Numbered from the stretch's first letter, positions 22,987 to 32,575 are shown. The stretch: DNA of 33,507 bases from Bacteroidales bacterium (GCA_012517825.1 JAAYUG010000109.1:1-33507); one strand, 5' to 3'. Translations and numbers: made by a program. Notes: generated by a model from the sequence alone, not told the origin.

Positions 22987-25900
22987 ATGTGGATGAAGAG
23001 GTTTATATTGCTTTTGGTTATTTCGTCTTTCATGGGCATGACAAAGGCCCAGGTTGACAGGGAATTCTGGTTTGTGGTTCCTGTTGTTACCCAGGATTAT
23101 CCCTCAGCTGGAGCACCCCAGACTTTTCTGAATATTACCACGCACGACCTTCCGGCACACATCACGATTGACATGCCAAAAGAACCGTTGTTTACGCCAA
23201 TCCAGATTACCATACCTGCTTTCACCACCCAGCTGGTGGATCTGACAGCCCGGCTCGGGATCATTCAGAACACATGGAAACCCGGAGGGAAGAACAATAA
23301 AGGGCTTCATATCGTATCGGATAATTACATCAACGTTACTTTCGAATCGAACAAGGCCAATAATCCTGAAACCTTTACCCTCTTTGGACGGAATGCCCTT
23401 GGGAGTGATTTTTACACTTCTTTTCAGACCGATATGATGAACTGGAACGAAGCTACATGGACTACACAGGGTTATTCGGCTTTTGACATCGTATTTACCG
23501 AAGACAATACGACAATTGACCTTTATATTCCGGCAGGGAAAGGTTTATACAACGGAGGAGGTCCTCCTCTTTCAGGACATGTTATTCTCGGGCCTTTTAT
23601 GCGGGGTGAAACGTTTACCGGCATACCTGCCTGGCTGCACAATCTTGAAGTAACTCCCAAACTGGCCAATGATGTTTACGGGCGTTCCGCTGATGATCAT
23701 CTTGCCGGGCTGAGGATTGTGGCCCAGGGAGGCAAGAAAATTGCCGTTACCGTGAAGGACGATGCGGTAAAGAGCCTGGTTGGCAATTCCCTGAACCCGG
23801 TACAATGCGACCTGCTGGGCGATCAGATTGTTCCGGTAACCATGCTCGGCAAACAATATATAGCATTCCGCGGGCAGTTGCAGACAGGCAGCCTCGCTAC
23901 CAATTATTACAATCCACCGCCTGCCAATCCCGTGGTTCAGGAAAGGCTGTATATTCTGGGAGTAGCTAACAATACTTCCCTTTACATAAACGGTGTTTTT
24001 GTGGCTACCATCAATGCGGGAGAAACGTTTGTGTACCCCATGAGCACCGACATTGCTGTTGTTTCTTCCCCCAATCAGCCGTTTTATTGTTATCAGGTTA
24101 CCGGAGTTGGAAACGAACTCGGGGATGCCCTTCTGCCTCCTACTGACAGGTGCACGGGTTCCTCGCAGGTGGGATTTAGCCGGCCTTCCAATACCGGGGC
24201 ACTTCAGCTGAACATCCTTGTAAGGAAAACCGGCAAGGATTCCTTCCTGCTGAACGGACTGCCTTCCAGCCTTCTGGAAACATCGCAGTTTACCGATATC
24301 CCGGGAACTGACTGGGCCTACCTGCGCAACCTCTCGGTTCCTTTGTCGACCATTCCTTTCGGAACCAGAACCATAATTTCCAACACCCAGGATCTTTTTC
24401 ACATCGGCATAATGAACGGGGTATGGTCGTCTTCGAGTAACCTTGGAGGAGCAAGATATGCCTGGCTTTCGGAATTCAATTCTGTCCGGTTCGAAGGATT
24501 TATTTCCCCCGACGGAACCACATACAAAAGAATCTGTTATGGTGATACAGTACAGCTGGTAGCTCATGGGGGAACAGCATACGACTGGTCTCCGCGAAAA
24601 TATCTTTCTGATGTTTACAGTCCTGTCCCTGTGGCGCGGCCTGACTCATCCGTAATCTATACCGCTACCATTTCAGGAGCCTGTGGCCTCAGCGATACGG
24701 TAAAGTACCGCATTGATGTTGCCCGACCAATAGAAGCCCGTTTTAATATTGATACCTCGCAGGCTTGTGCTCCTTATGCCCTGAATATCAGGGATCAGTC
24801 ATACGGAGTAAAAACTTATTACTGGAACCTGGGCGACGGAACAATATTTTCCTATGGCTCAACCGAAAGCAAGGTGGCTGATACGGTACTCACGCACACC
24901 TATATCAATACCGGACCCGTTGCCCTGCTGCGAAACATACGATTAATTGTAGAGAATACTTACGGATGCCGCGATACACTGATTCGCTCTTTCACAATAA
25001 ATCCTGAAGTGACAGCAGGATTCAATATGGCACCCGGAAACACCGGCTGTACGCCCTTTACGGTAGCCTTTACCAATACTTCTGCCCGCGCCAATTCCTA
25101 TCAATGGAGCTTCGGCGACAATACTTCTTCCTCTGAAGTTTCGCCTGTGCACACTTATGAAAACTACGGGCCTGCCGACAGCCTCAGGAATATTCTTCTC
25201 ATCGCCACTTCTTCTTATTATTGCTCCGATACTGCCTTTGCCCAGGTTACGGTGAGGCCTTTTGTCAAAGCTGATTTTACCGTTGGGCCTGATAAAGGCT
25301 GTTCCCCCCTTCAGGTAAGTATCCAGAATCGGGCCGTCGGAGAAAGCTCCATTGTTAGCTATGAATGGGATTTTGGCGACGGGAATACCAGCAATTCATC
25401 CGCCCCGGTGCTTACCCATACCTATACGAATACAACCGGTCTGGTGCAGATCCGGCAGCTTCGACTGGTGGTTACCAACCAGCAGGGTTGCACCGATACA
25501 TTGATCAGGTCAGTTACCGTATATCCCGAAGTTTCAGCTCAGTTCACACAGGATGTTGTTCAGGGTTGCAATCCTTTGACAGTAAGCTTTACCCGGCCGG
25601 TGAACAATGCTGAGGTAACATGGAACTGGGATTTCGGGCAGGGAAGTAGTTCGAGCAATCCCGATCCCATTGTGGTTTTCCGGAATGCCGGGGGGAATGA
25701 TACAACTTTTACCGTGCGGCTCATTGTTACCTCTGCCAATTTCTGCCGGGATACTTTTAGCAGAAACATTACTGTGTATCCATACATTGATGCCCGGTTT
25801 ACCATTGACCGGGATGAAGGGTGCGTCACCTATCCGGTTGTCATCAGCAATCAGTCGTCTGTTTTGCCCGGGATCAGCAATTTTGAATGGGATTTTGGCG

Positions 25901-28900
25901 ATGGTTCGCCTCTGAGCAATAGCAATTCCGCCACACTCAATCACACTTACTCCAACCCCGGGGCTGTTACACAAACCTACAACCTTCGCCTGGTTGTGCG
26001 CAACCATGCCGGTTGTACCGATACCCTTATACGGCCGGTTAAAGTGTTCCCACGGGTTATTTCAGCATTTAACCCATCGTTGACGGCAGGATGCAATCCG
26101 CTCACCGTAAATTTTTCCAATACTTCCAATATGCCGGTGGCTTCTTCATTCCGCTGGGATTTCGGTACGGGAGCAACTTCATCGGATGTCAATCCTATTT
26201 ATGTTTTTGAAAATCGGTCGTCTTCTGATACTGTTTACCGGGTAAGGCTTATAGCCGTTTCTTCTGATCAATGCACGGATACTTCCCGGGCTGATATTAC
26301 GGTATATTCATTTGTTAAGGCGGCTTTTACGGTGGATACCAATGCATTCTGTTCGCCGTTTGCTGTTGCCATCAGCAATGCTTCATCGGGAGGAATATCA
26401 CAGTTTGAATGGAATTTTGGCGACGGGTCACCGGTATCAAATGTTTTAGCTCCTGCGCATACTTATGTGAACCAAACCCTTGCGCCGCAGGTACATGGGC
26501 TGAGACTGAGGGTGCAGAATCCGCACGGATGTGCCGATTCGCTGGAAAGAACTATTACGGTTTATCCTGAAGTACGGGCGGCATTTGCGGCCGATGTTAC
26601 GGCAGGATGCAATCCGCTTACGGTGCAAATGACCAATCAGTCAAACATACCTGTAGCTCAGGTATATTACTGGGAGTTCGGTGATGGGGCCAGCTCGGAG
26701 CTTCAAAATCCCCAACATACCTTTGTTCATTATGATGCCTCAGATCAGATTTATCCAATCCACCTTCATTCGGTTTCACAGTACGGCTGCTCGGATGATA
26801 CCACACTGAATATTACGGTGTATTCCTATGTTGATGCCGATTTCAAAATGAACGACCAGGATGTCTGTTCAGGATTCCCCCTGCGCTTTGAAAACACCTC
26901 CATGGGAGGCATCCATCAGGTTTCCTGGGATTTTGACGGCAATGGTTCTGTTGATTCAAACGATGGTTCGCCGTTTTTCGATCATCCTTATACCAATCTG
27001 AACGATGATCCTGTAAGTTATAATGCCTTTCTGCGGGTTAATAACATTCACGGATGCGCCGATTCTGTAACTCGTCCCGTAACCGTATATCCCAAAGTGA
27101 CAGCATCTTTTGCTTATGATTCGGCTGGTTGCAGTCCACTGGAAGTGCAGTTTGCCAACACTTCCCTCAGAGGATCCGCACTTCTTGGGAGCAGCGGCTT
27201 TTATGCATGGGATTTTGGCGATCAGACCAGTTCAAGCCTGGAAAATCCGACGAAGATCTTTTACAACTACAATGATTTTGACATTACCCGCACGGTGAAG
27301 CTCATTGCAACATCACAGTATTTCTGCCAGGATTCGGTTGAAAAAACAGTATATGTGTACCATAAACCCCGTGCCATTTTCAATGTTGACCGTACCATCG
27401 ACTGTCCTCCGTTTAATCTCTCCATCCAGAACAATTCCTATACGACCAGTGCTGTCTTTTTCTGGGATTATGGCGATGGTCAGCATGATACGACGTTTGT
27501 CCAGTCCGGATTGACACATACTTATTATAATTCTGCCGATTCCATTCAGAATTACAACCTGCGCCTGAGGGTACAGACCAACCGGAATTGCATTGATTCA
27601 AGTGCCCTGACAATAAGTGTTTATCCTGAGGTTCATGCTGAATTTACTTACGACAGTTCCGGGTGCAGTCCCTTTGTGGCCGGATTTACCAATCAATCGG
27701 TTCATGCAGCGTATTTTCATTGGGATTTTGGTGACGGTTCGGTTTCTTCGCTGGTGAATCCGGTAAAAAGGTTTGTGAACCCCGCAGATGTTGATGCAAC
27801 GTTTGATGTCTGGATGAAGGCTGCTTCCGTTTATAATTGCCGGGATTCGGTGCGGCATCAGGTAACGGTGTTTGCCCAGCCTGAAGCGGAGTTTCTGGCG
27901 ACGCCTCCGCATCAGATATACGAACCGGAGCCGGTGGTTTCGATTTCCAATCTTTCCAATCACCAAACAGTGTGGGATTATCAGTGGGATTTCGGTGACG
28001 GAACTTCCTCCGTCACGCAATCGCCTTCCTTTCAGAAGACCTATACGGCATGGGGTCCCAACAATGATGAGAACCGGTTTTACATTACCCTGATTGCCAC
28101 CAATACCCAGCATCCTCAATGTGCCGACACCATTACCCATCCCATCAGAATACTGCCTCATGTGCCGGTGCCTGAAATCCTGACCCAGGATGCCGCAGGA
28201 TGCGAACCGCTTGAAGTGACCTTCGCAATGCAATGCCTGTATGCATATCCTGATTCGTTTGTCTGGGACTTCGGTGACGGATCGGTCGGTACCGGTCAAC
28301 AGCCTGTTCATACGTATCAGCATGCGGGTATTTATCAGGTACGCCTGAAAGCTGTTGGCGACGGTGGCGTGGCCTATGCGTTTGCTCTGGTAAACGTATA
28401 TCCGCTGCCCGAAGCTGATTTTGACGTAAGCCCTCGCCTGGTCATGCTTCCTGATGATAAAATCACAGTCATCGACAAATCAAAATATGCCGTTTCGTGG
28501 TGGTGGGATTTTGGTGATGGGACAACCTCAGTGGAACAACAGCCCCAGCATCAGTACATCCAGCCGGGAAGTTATGACATACGTCTTATTGTGCTTACAG
28601 AACATAATTGTCCTGACACCTTGCTCAGAGAGCGCTTTGTAACAGTGGAAGAATCCGGTATCCTTGAGTTTCCAAATGCTTTTACACCCAATCTTAACGG
28701 GCCTTCGGGCGGAGATTACAACAACCTTCCCTGGGCCAATATCAACGACGTTTTTCATCCAAAGCACAGAAATGTTGTTGAATTCAGGATGGAAATCTAT
28801 ACCCGCTGGGGTGAGAAAATTTTTGAAACCAATGATATCAATGTGGGATGGGACGGATATTATAAGGGCAGGCTCTGCAAACAAGATGTTTATGTGTGGA

Positions 28901-28974
28901 AAGCATCCGGCAAGTTTATCAATGGGCGGAACTTTCTGCTTTCAGGAGATGTAACCCTGCTCCACAAAAAGTGA
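22987..28974 (+). CDS. Giant PKD-repeat surface protein with type B T9SS C-terminal domain (paralogue 2)
   Basis: 1995 residues, homologous along its whole length to the preceding protein. A clear signal peptide (MWMKRFILLLVISSFMGMTKAQ) precedes VDREFWFV. An IgGFc-binding-like N-terminal domain (about 24-512) and an Ig-like domain (513-585) are followed by fifteen PKD modules (about 585-1890). The type B T9SS domain (about 1894-1995: EFPNAFTPN, IYTRWGEKIFE, GWDGYYKGR) closes the protein. Module count and order match paralogue 1, including the calcium-loop-like ninth module (near 26926-26967). The start lies 10 bases after the stop of paralogue 1. The copies have diverged considerably, so the duplication is not recent. 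The function is probably as a paired surface adhesin or a filament subunit, exported with help from the PorP/SprF protein downstream (inference). Confidence 0.92.
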   Translation: MWMKRFILLLVISSFMGMTKAQVDREFWFVVPVVTQDYPSAGAPQTFLNITTHDLPAHITIDMPKEPLFTPIQITIPAFTTQLVDLTARLGIIQNTWKPGGKNNKGLHIVSDNYINVTFESNKANNPETFTLFGRNALGSDFYTSFQTDMMNWNEATWTTQGYSAFDIVFTEDNTTIDLYIPAGKGLYNGGGPPLSGHVILGPFMRGETFTGIPAWLHNLEVTPKLANDVYGRSADDHLAGLRIVAQGGKKIAVTVKDDAVKSLVGNSLNPVQCDLLGDQIVPVTMLGKQYIAFRGQLQTGSLATNYYNPPPANPVVQERLYILGVANNTSLYINGVFVATINAGETFVYPMSTDIAVVSSPNQPFYCYQVTGVGNELGDALLPPTDRCTGSSQVGFSRPSNTGALQLNILVRKTGKDSFLLNGLPSSLLETSQFTDIPGTDWAYLRNLSVPLSTIPFGTRTIISNTQDLFHIGIMNGVWSSSSNLGGARYAWLSEFNSVRFEGFISPDGTTYKRICYGDTVQLVAHGGTAYDWSPRKYLSDVYSPVPVARPDSSVIYTATISGACGLSDTVKYRIDVARPIEARFNIDTSQACAPYALNIRDQSYGVKTYYWNLGDGTIFSYGSTESKVADTVLTHTYINTGPVALLRNIRLIVENTYGCRDTLIRSFTINPEVTAGFNMAPGNTGCTPFTVAFTNTSARANSYQWSFGDNTSSSEVSPVHTYENYGPADSLRNILLIATSSYYCSDTAFAQVTVRPFVKADFTVGPDKGCSPLQVSIQNRAVGESSIVSYEWDFGDGNTSNSSAPVLTHTYTNTTGLVQIRQLRLVVTNQQGCTDTLIRSVTVYPEVSAQFTQDVVQGCNPLTVSFTRPVNNAEVTWNWDFGQGSSSSNPDPIVVFRNAGGNDTTFTVRLIVTSANFCRDTFSRNITVYPYIDARFTIDRDEGCVTYPVVISNQSSVLPGISNFEWDFGDGSPLSNSNSATLNHTYSNPGAVTQTYNLRLVVRNHAGCTDTLIRPVKVFPRVISAFNPSLTAGCNPLTVNFSNTSNMPVASSFRWDFGTGATSSDVNPIYVFENRSSSDTVYRVRLIAVSSDQCTDTSRADITVYSFVKAAFTVDTNAFCSPFAVAISNASSGGISQFEWNFGDGSPVSNVLAPAHTYVNQTLAPQVHGLRLRVQNPHGCADSLERTITVYPEVRAAFAADVTAGCNPLTVQMTNQSNIPVAQVYYWEFGDGASSELQNPQHTFVHYDASDQIYPIHLHSVSQYGCSDDTTLNITVYSYVDADFKMNDQDVCSGFPLRFENTSMGGIHQVSWDFDGNGSVDSNDGSPFFDHPYTNLNDDPVSYNAFLRVNNIHGCADSVTRPVTVYPKVTASFAYDSAGCSPLEVQFANTSLRGSALLGSSGFYAWDFGDQTSSSLENPTKIFYNYNDFDITRTVKLIATSQYFCQDSVEKTVYVYHKPRAIFNVDRTIDCPPFNLSIQNNSYTTSAVFFWDYGDGQHDTTFVQSGLTHTYYNSADSIQNYNLRLRVQTNRNCIDSSALTISVYPEVHAEFTYDSSGCSPFVAGFTNQSVHAAYFHWDFGDGSVSSLVNPVKRFVNPADVDATFDVWMKAASVYNCRDSVRHQVTVFAQPEAEFLATPPHQIYEPEPVVSISNLSNHQTVWDYQWDFGDGTSSVTQSPSFQKTYTAWGPNNDENRFYITLIATNTQHPQCADTITHPIRILPHVPVPEILTQDAAGCEPLEVTFAMQCLYAYPDSFVWDFGDGSVGTGQQPVHTYQHAGIYQVRLKAVGDGGVAYAFALVNVYPLPEADFDVSPRLVMLPDDKITVIDKSKYAVSWWWDFGDGTTSVEQQPQHQYIQPGSYDIRLIVLTEHNCPDTLLRERFVTVEESGILEFPNAFTPNLNGPSGGDYNNLPWANINDVFHPKHRNVVEFRMEIYTRWGEKIFETNDINVGWDGYYKGRLCKQDVYVWKASGKFINGRNFLLSGDVTLLHKK

Positions 28975-29024
28975 CGCCTGTTAATTAATTATTAGATTTA
29001 TGAACTAATTGATAATAAATTGAA

Positions 29025-29055
29025 TATGATGAGATAAAAGAATTGGGTACATTTG
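29025..29055 (+). promoter_or_regulatory. Promoter for the PorP/SprF-family gene
   Basis: TACATTTG (29048-29055) is an exact TAnnTTTG. TATG (29025-29028) lies 19 bases upstream and is a weak -33 box. The gene may therefore be transcribed apart from the giant genes. The AT-rich stretch 28981-29030 contains only degenerate TTAATTA-like inverted repeats. Confidence 0.5.
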
Positions 29056-29091
29056 ACCTGTTCTTTGATTCTCTGCTGACGGAGATTGACA

Positions 29092-30093
29092 ATGAACATA
29101 ATGAAAGCAGGAACAAAAATAAAAAAGCTGGTTTTTCTCTGGACTACGGGTGTGTTGCTCACGGCCAGCCTGATGGCTCAGGACCCGCAGTTTACCCAGT
29201 TTTTTGCCAACAAGCTGTATCTGGCGCCATCGTTTGCAGGAGCTACAAAGCAGCAGCGTATTGTCAGCATGTACCGGAACCAGTGGGCAGGTATTCCCGG
29301 AGGATTCAATACCATGTCTTTCTCGTATGAGTATTTCTTCCCGAATTTCAACAGCGGGTTGGGTGTTCTTGTATTGCGCGATATGGCAGGAAGCGGAAGA
29401 CTGGGTATGACCAATGTAGGGGTGCTTTATTCATATGATTTTCAGATATTTGAGGAATGGCATGTGCGCCCCGGCCTGCATTTTCTTTATTCCATGTACG
29501 GTATCGATTTCTACCGCCTGCGTTTTTATGACCAGCTGGTTACAGGCAACGGTACGACATTTGAGGACCCTCCTGCTCAGGAAAATATCGGAGCCTTTGA
29601 TGCTTCAACTTCTGTGCTGATTTATTCAAAATCTGTGTGGGCAGGAGCTGCTGTGGATCATCTCTTCCGGCCCGACCAGTCGTTTTATGCCAATAAAGCA
29701 ATCATCCCGATGAAGTTTTCCTTTTTCGGAGGATTCCAGATCATACGGCAGGGGAAGCTTCTGAAACCCATTGACGAAACTGTTTCACTGGCCTATCTGT
29801 TCCGGCTCCAGCAAAACAAAAAACAGCTCGATATAGGCCTTTACTGGAATAAGGTGCCGCTGGTTCTTGGTTTCTGGTACCGGGGTATACCCCCTTTCAA
29901 TTCCGAACGTGGCGATGCACTGGCCATGCTGGTTGGCTTTAAAATGAAGGGCTTCAGTATTGGATACAGCTACGATTTTACCATATCAAACCTGGTTTCC
30001 TCAACACACGGAGCCCATGAAATTTCCCTCAGTTTGGATTTTCAGACCAACCGGAAGAAAAAAATTCACGCTATTCCATGTCCTGAGTTCTAA
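29092..30093 (+). CDS. PorP/SprF-family type IX secretion membrane protein
   Basis: 333 residues from the ATG at 29092, which has GGAG (29081-29084) 7 bases upstream; ATG at 29101 is an alternative. The signal peptide (KKLVFLWTTGVLLTASLMAQ) is followed directly by DPQFTQFFANKLYLAPSFAGA and YRNQWAGIPGGFNTMSFSYE, the hallmark start of PorP/SprF proteins (TIGR03519 type). The rest alternates short amphipathic strands typical of an outer-membrane beta-barrel. In Flavobacterium, SprF is needed to bring SprB, a type B T9SS substrate, to the surface, and such genes typically follow the gene for their substrate. Here it follows two giant type B proteins and so is their likely dedicated partner. Confidence 0.93.
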   Translation: MNIMKAGTKIKKLVFLWTTGVLLTASLMAQDPQFTQFFANKLYLAPSFAGATKQQRIVSMYRNQWAGIPGGFNTMSFSYEYFFPNFNSGLGVLVLRDMAGSGRLGMTNVGVLYSYDFQIFEEWHVRPGLHFLYSMYGIDFYRLRFYDQLVTGNGTTFEDPPAQENIGAFDASTSVLIYSKSVWAGAAVDHLFRPDQSFYANKAIIPMKFSFFGGFQIIRQGKLLKPIDETVSLAYLFRLQQNKKQLDIGLYWNKVPLVLGFWYRGIPPFNSERGDALAMLVGFKMKGFSIGYSYDFTISNLVSSTHGAHEISLSLDFQTNRKKKIHAIPCPEF

Positions 30094-30107
30094 TCTTTCG
30101 TTTTTGT

Positions 30108-30140
30108 TTTGCTTTTTAATTTATCCGGTATATTTTTGGC
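30108..30140 (+). promoter_or_regulatory. Promoter for the OmpH-glycosyltransferase pair
   Basis: TTTG (30108-30111) and TATTTTTG (30133-30140, exact TAnnTTTG) are spaced by 21 bases, the best-matching promoter in the window. The predicted start near 30147 gives a leader of about 60 bases to the ATG at 30210. Confidence 0.6.
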
Positions 30141-30209
30141 AAAATTTTTATTGTTAACCTACGTCAGGGGAATGTTTTGAATTCTCCAGGCGGAAAAAAT
30201 AAAAACCCT

Positions 30210-30824
30210 ATGAAAAAGTGGCCGGTTATTATTAATGGAATCCTTGTTGTTGCCGTTATTGTATTGTACATATTGTTCTTTGCCTCAGGGAAAAAGCACG
30301 GTAATGGAATCATGGCACAGGGTTATGATTCGCTTTCAGGCAATGCTTCTGTAAGAATAGCCTACATCAATACCGACACCTTGCTGAACAATTATGACCG
30401 TTTTTTTGAGCTGAGAAAACAGATTACCGACAAGCAGCAGCGTTACGAAAACGAACTGAGCACCAAGCAGGTTCAACTGCAGAAAAAAATCAGCGATTAC
30501 CAGTCAAAAGTGCAGAAAGGGTTGTTGCTCAGGTCTGAAATGCAGGAAATTGAGCAGCAGCTAAATGCCGAAGGACAAAATTTCCAGCAGCTTCAGATGG
30601 AATATAATCAGCAGCTCAACGAAGAAATGCAGGTGATGAACCGCAAGCTGTATGAAGATATTGTTGAGTTTCTGAAAGAGTACAACAAGGATCACCAGTA
30701 TGCCTACATACTTTCTGACTCCTATGGAGGCGGGCTTCTTTATGCCGATAAGAGCCTGGACATTACATGGGATGTTATCAGGAAGATGAACGAGAAATAC
30801 AAAGCTGAAAAGGCCAAAAATTAG
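30210..30824 (+). CDS. OmpH/Skp-like periplasmic chaperone-family protein, membrane-anchored
   Basis: 204 residues from the ATG at 30210. A TTG start at 30177 would add 11 polar residues before the membrane segment and is unlikely. An N-terminal hydrophobic helix (about 9-25) precedes the family-typical strand IAYINTDTLLNNYDRFF. A long Gln/Lys/Glu-rich coiled coil follows (QQRYENELSTKQVQLQKKI through EEMQVMNRKLYEDI), then a short C-terminal domain (YAYILSDSYGGGLLYADKSLDIT). This is the OmpH/Skp architecture (PF03938); Skp chaperones unfolded outer-membrane proteins. The N-terminal segment lacks an obvious cleavage site, so it may stay anchored. It is 10 bases upstream of the glycosyltransferase gene. 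Confidence 0.88.
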   Translation: MKKWPVIINGILVVAVIVLYILFFASGKKHGNGIMAQGYDSLSGNASVRIAYINTDTLLNNYDRFFELRKQITDKQQRYENELSTKQVQLQKKISDYQSKVQKGLLLRSEMQEIEQQLNAEGQNFQQLQMEYNQQLNEEMQVMNRKLYEDIVEFLKEYNKDHQYAYILSDSYGGGLLYADKSLDITWDVIRKMNEKYKAEKAKN

Positions 30825-30834
30825 ATTTCGGAAT

Positions 30835-32118
30835 ATGGATTTTGCCGATGCTTATTTTCAGAAGCATCGCATATCGGATTCGCTGTCAGTACCTCCGTCA
30901 AAAGAGCTTCGTTGTGTTGTTGTTCTTCCCTCCTACAGGGAAGAACATTTGTTTAAGGCGGTAGGGTCTCTTCTCATGGCCCATTGCAGCCCTGGCGAAG
31001 TTGAAATTATTGTCGTACTTAATTCCTCCGAGAGGGATCCTGCAGAAATCAGGGAGCAGACCCTTCAAACGAAGGATCAGTTGTTGCAGTTTCTTCAGAA
31101 TACCAACACATCCGGTATTCCCGTGCATGTTGTCTGCTATCCTGATATGCCGTTCAGGGAAGCAGGTGTGGGACTGGCCAGAAAAATCGGGATGGACATA
31201 GCAGCAGCCCGGCTGAGGTCGGTCAACCGTCCCGAAGGAATCATTGGTTCCTTTGATGCAGATGCCTGGTGTGAAACCAATTTTTTCCGGGAGCTTCTTT
31301 CCTTCTTCGACCAGCATCCTGATGCACCCGGGGCATCTGTTTATTTTGAACATGACCTCATCGGTGAAGGAATCAGACAGGAAATAACGGAATCTATCAT
31401 CCGGTATGAATTGCACCTGCGGTATTTTGTAAGGGCATTGCGCTATGCAGGTCATCCCCATGCGTTTCAGACCCTTGGCTCATCGTTTGCGGTAAGAGCC
31501 GGTACATATACAGCGCAGGGCGGTATGAACAAACGAAAGGCAGGAGAAGACTTTTACTTTCTCCACAAAGTTATCCCTCTGGGAAACTACGGGGAAATCA
31601 ATGGTACATGCATTCATCTTTCCCCCAGGCCGAGCGACAGGGTTCCCTTCGGCACCGGTGCGGCTGTTCGCAAAATGCTTCTCACCGGCGAACTTCGGTG
31701 GATGACCTATCATTTCGATGCCTTCAGAGACCTGAGTGCTTTGTTCGGCAGGGTTCCCCTTTTGTATAGTTCTTCCAGAGAAACAATCAGAGAAATTTAC
31801 CATAATCTGCCGCTTCCTCTTACGGAATTTCTTACCCTGGCCGAGTTTTCTGAAATTATGGATGAATGCCGAACGAATTCTGCAACCGAAGCATCATTTT
31901 CCAAACGATTCTTCAGGTGGTTCAATGTGTTCCGTGTTATTAAATTCCTGAACGCCGCCCATGAAACGTTCTATCAGAAAAAAGAAATATCAGAAGCGGT
32001 TCCGGATTTGATGAAATATGACGGAAGCCGCCCGTCGGGGCAACCACTGACAGCAGGCGAACTGCTTTTTCTTTTCAGGACAGCCGACAGGAGTGGTTAC
32101 ACGAAGGTTATTCCTTAA
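30835..32118 (+). CDS. Family 2 glycosyltransferase
   Basis: 427 residues, with no signal peptide or clear membrane helix. The N-terminal GT-A nucleotide-sugar fold begins VVVLPSYREEHLF (28-40). The metal-binding motif is DAD (141-143, in GSFDADAWC). The stretch GVGLARKIGMDIA (111-123) is typical of GT2 enzymes, and the acidic catalytic motif is GED (237-239, in KAGEDFYFLHK). The C-terminal ~170 residues are not recognised. Donor and acceptor cannot be predicted. It is co-transcribed with the OmpH-like gene (10-base gap) and overlaps the convergent DivIC-like gene by 11 bases. Confidence 0.87.
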   Translation: MDFADAYFQKHRISDSLSVPPSKELRCVVVLPSYREEHLFKAVGSLLMAHCSPGEVEIIVVLNSSERDPAEIREQTLQTKDQLLQFLQNTNTSGIPVHVVCYPDMPFREAGVGLARKIGMDIAAARLRSVNRPEGIIGSFDADAWCETNFFRELLSFFDQHPDAPGASVYFEHDLIGEGIRQEITESIIRYELHLRYFVRALRYAGHPHAFQTLGSSFAVRAGTYTAQGGMNKRKAGEDFYFLHKVIPLGNYGEINGTCIHLSPRPSDRVPFGTGAAVRKMLLTGELRWMTYHFDAFRDLSALFGRVPLLYSSSRETIREIYHNLPLPLTEFLTLAEFSEIMDECRTNSATEASFSKRFFRWFNVFRVIKFLNAAHETFYQKKEISEAVPDLMKYDGSRPSGQPLTAGELLFLFRTADRSGYTKVIP

Positions 32119-32413
32119 TGATGAAGATGTCTTCATTGTCTTTTTTCATCAGATACTGTTCCCGGGCAAACTTTTCGAGATGATCGGCATCTGATTTCAG
32201 CTCTTCGAGCCGGGCCGAATCGGCTGCAATTTTTTTCAGGTAGTAGGCTTTGTCAGCCTTCAGGCGTTCGAGCTGACGACGGGTTTTGTACCGGTCAATC
32301 ATGTTATTCTGGTCAAAAAACATGAGCCAGATGACAAAAAGGAAGATCCCCGCAACATATTTGTTTTTTAGTTGCCTCAGTAAGCGTTGCAGTATCAGAC
32401 GGACTTTTTGCAT
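32108..32413 (-). CDS. Septum formation initiator, DivIC/FtsB family
   Basis: 101 residues: a basic N-terminus, one membrane helix (about 19-33, YVAGIFLFVIWLMFF), a coiled coil (about 40-82) and the family C-terminal motif LEKFAREQYLMKKDNEDIFII (79-99). DivIC/FtsB proteins bridge early and late cell-division proteins at the septum. Length and layout are standard. The minus strand reads TAATTTTG (32425-32418), an exact -7 box, only 5 bases before the ATG, so the transcript may be nearly leaderless. Confidence 0.92.
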   Translation of the reverse strand: MQKVRLILQRLLRQLKNKYVAGIFLFVIWLMFFDQNNMIDRYKTRRQLERLKADKAYYLKKIAADSARLEELKSDADHLEKFAREQYLMKKDNEDIFIIKE

Positions 32414-32417
32414 ACGG

Positions 32418-32425
32418 CAAAATTA
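32418..32425 (-). promoter_or_regulatory. -7 promoter box immediately upstream of the DivIC-like gene
   Basis: TAATTTTG on the minus strand, an exact TAnnTTTG, ends 4 bases before the start codon (32413). Transcription would begin at or next to the ATG. Confidence 0.45.
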
Positions 32426-32575
32426 GCACGAATTATTTCTTATATGGAATGAGTTTTCAACGGGTTGTTGAAGAAATTACCTGTGAGGCAAAATTATTAC
32501 GGTTGGAAAGTTCTTTTATCAAATTATCAGTTGGTTACAACTGAATTGTCACTATCATTCTTCAGTGGATATTAA

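Noticed and set aside
23572-24567. 331-residue reading frame antisense to the second giant gene
   Set aside because: It is an open antisense shadow of a well-supported gene; the protein is low in hydrophobic core and matches nothing.
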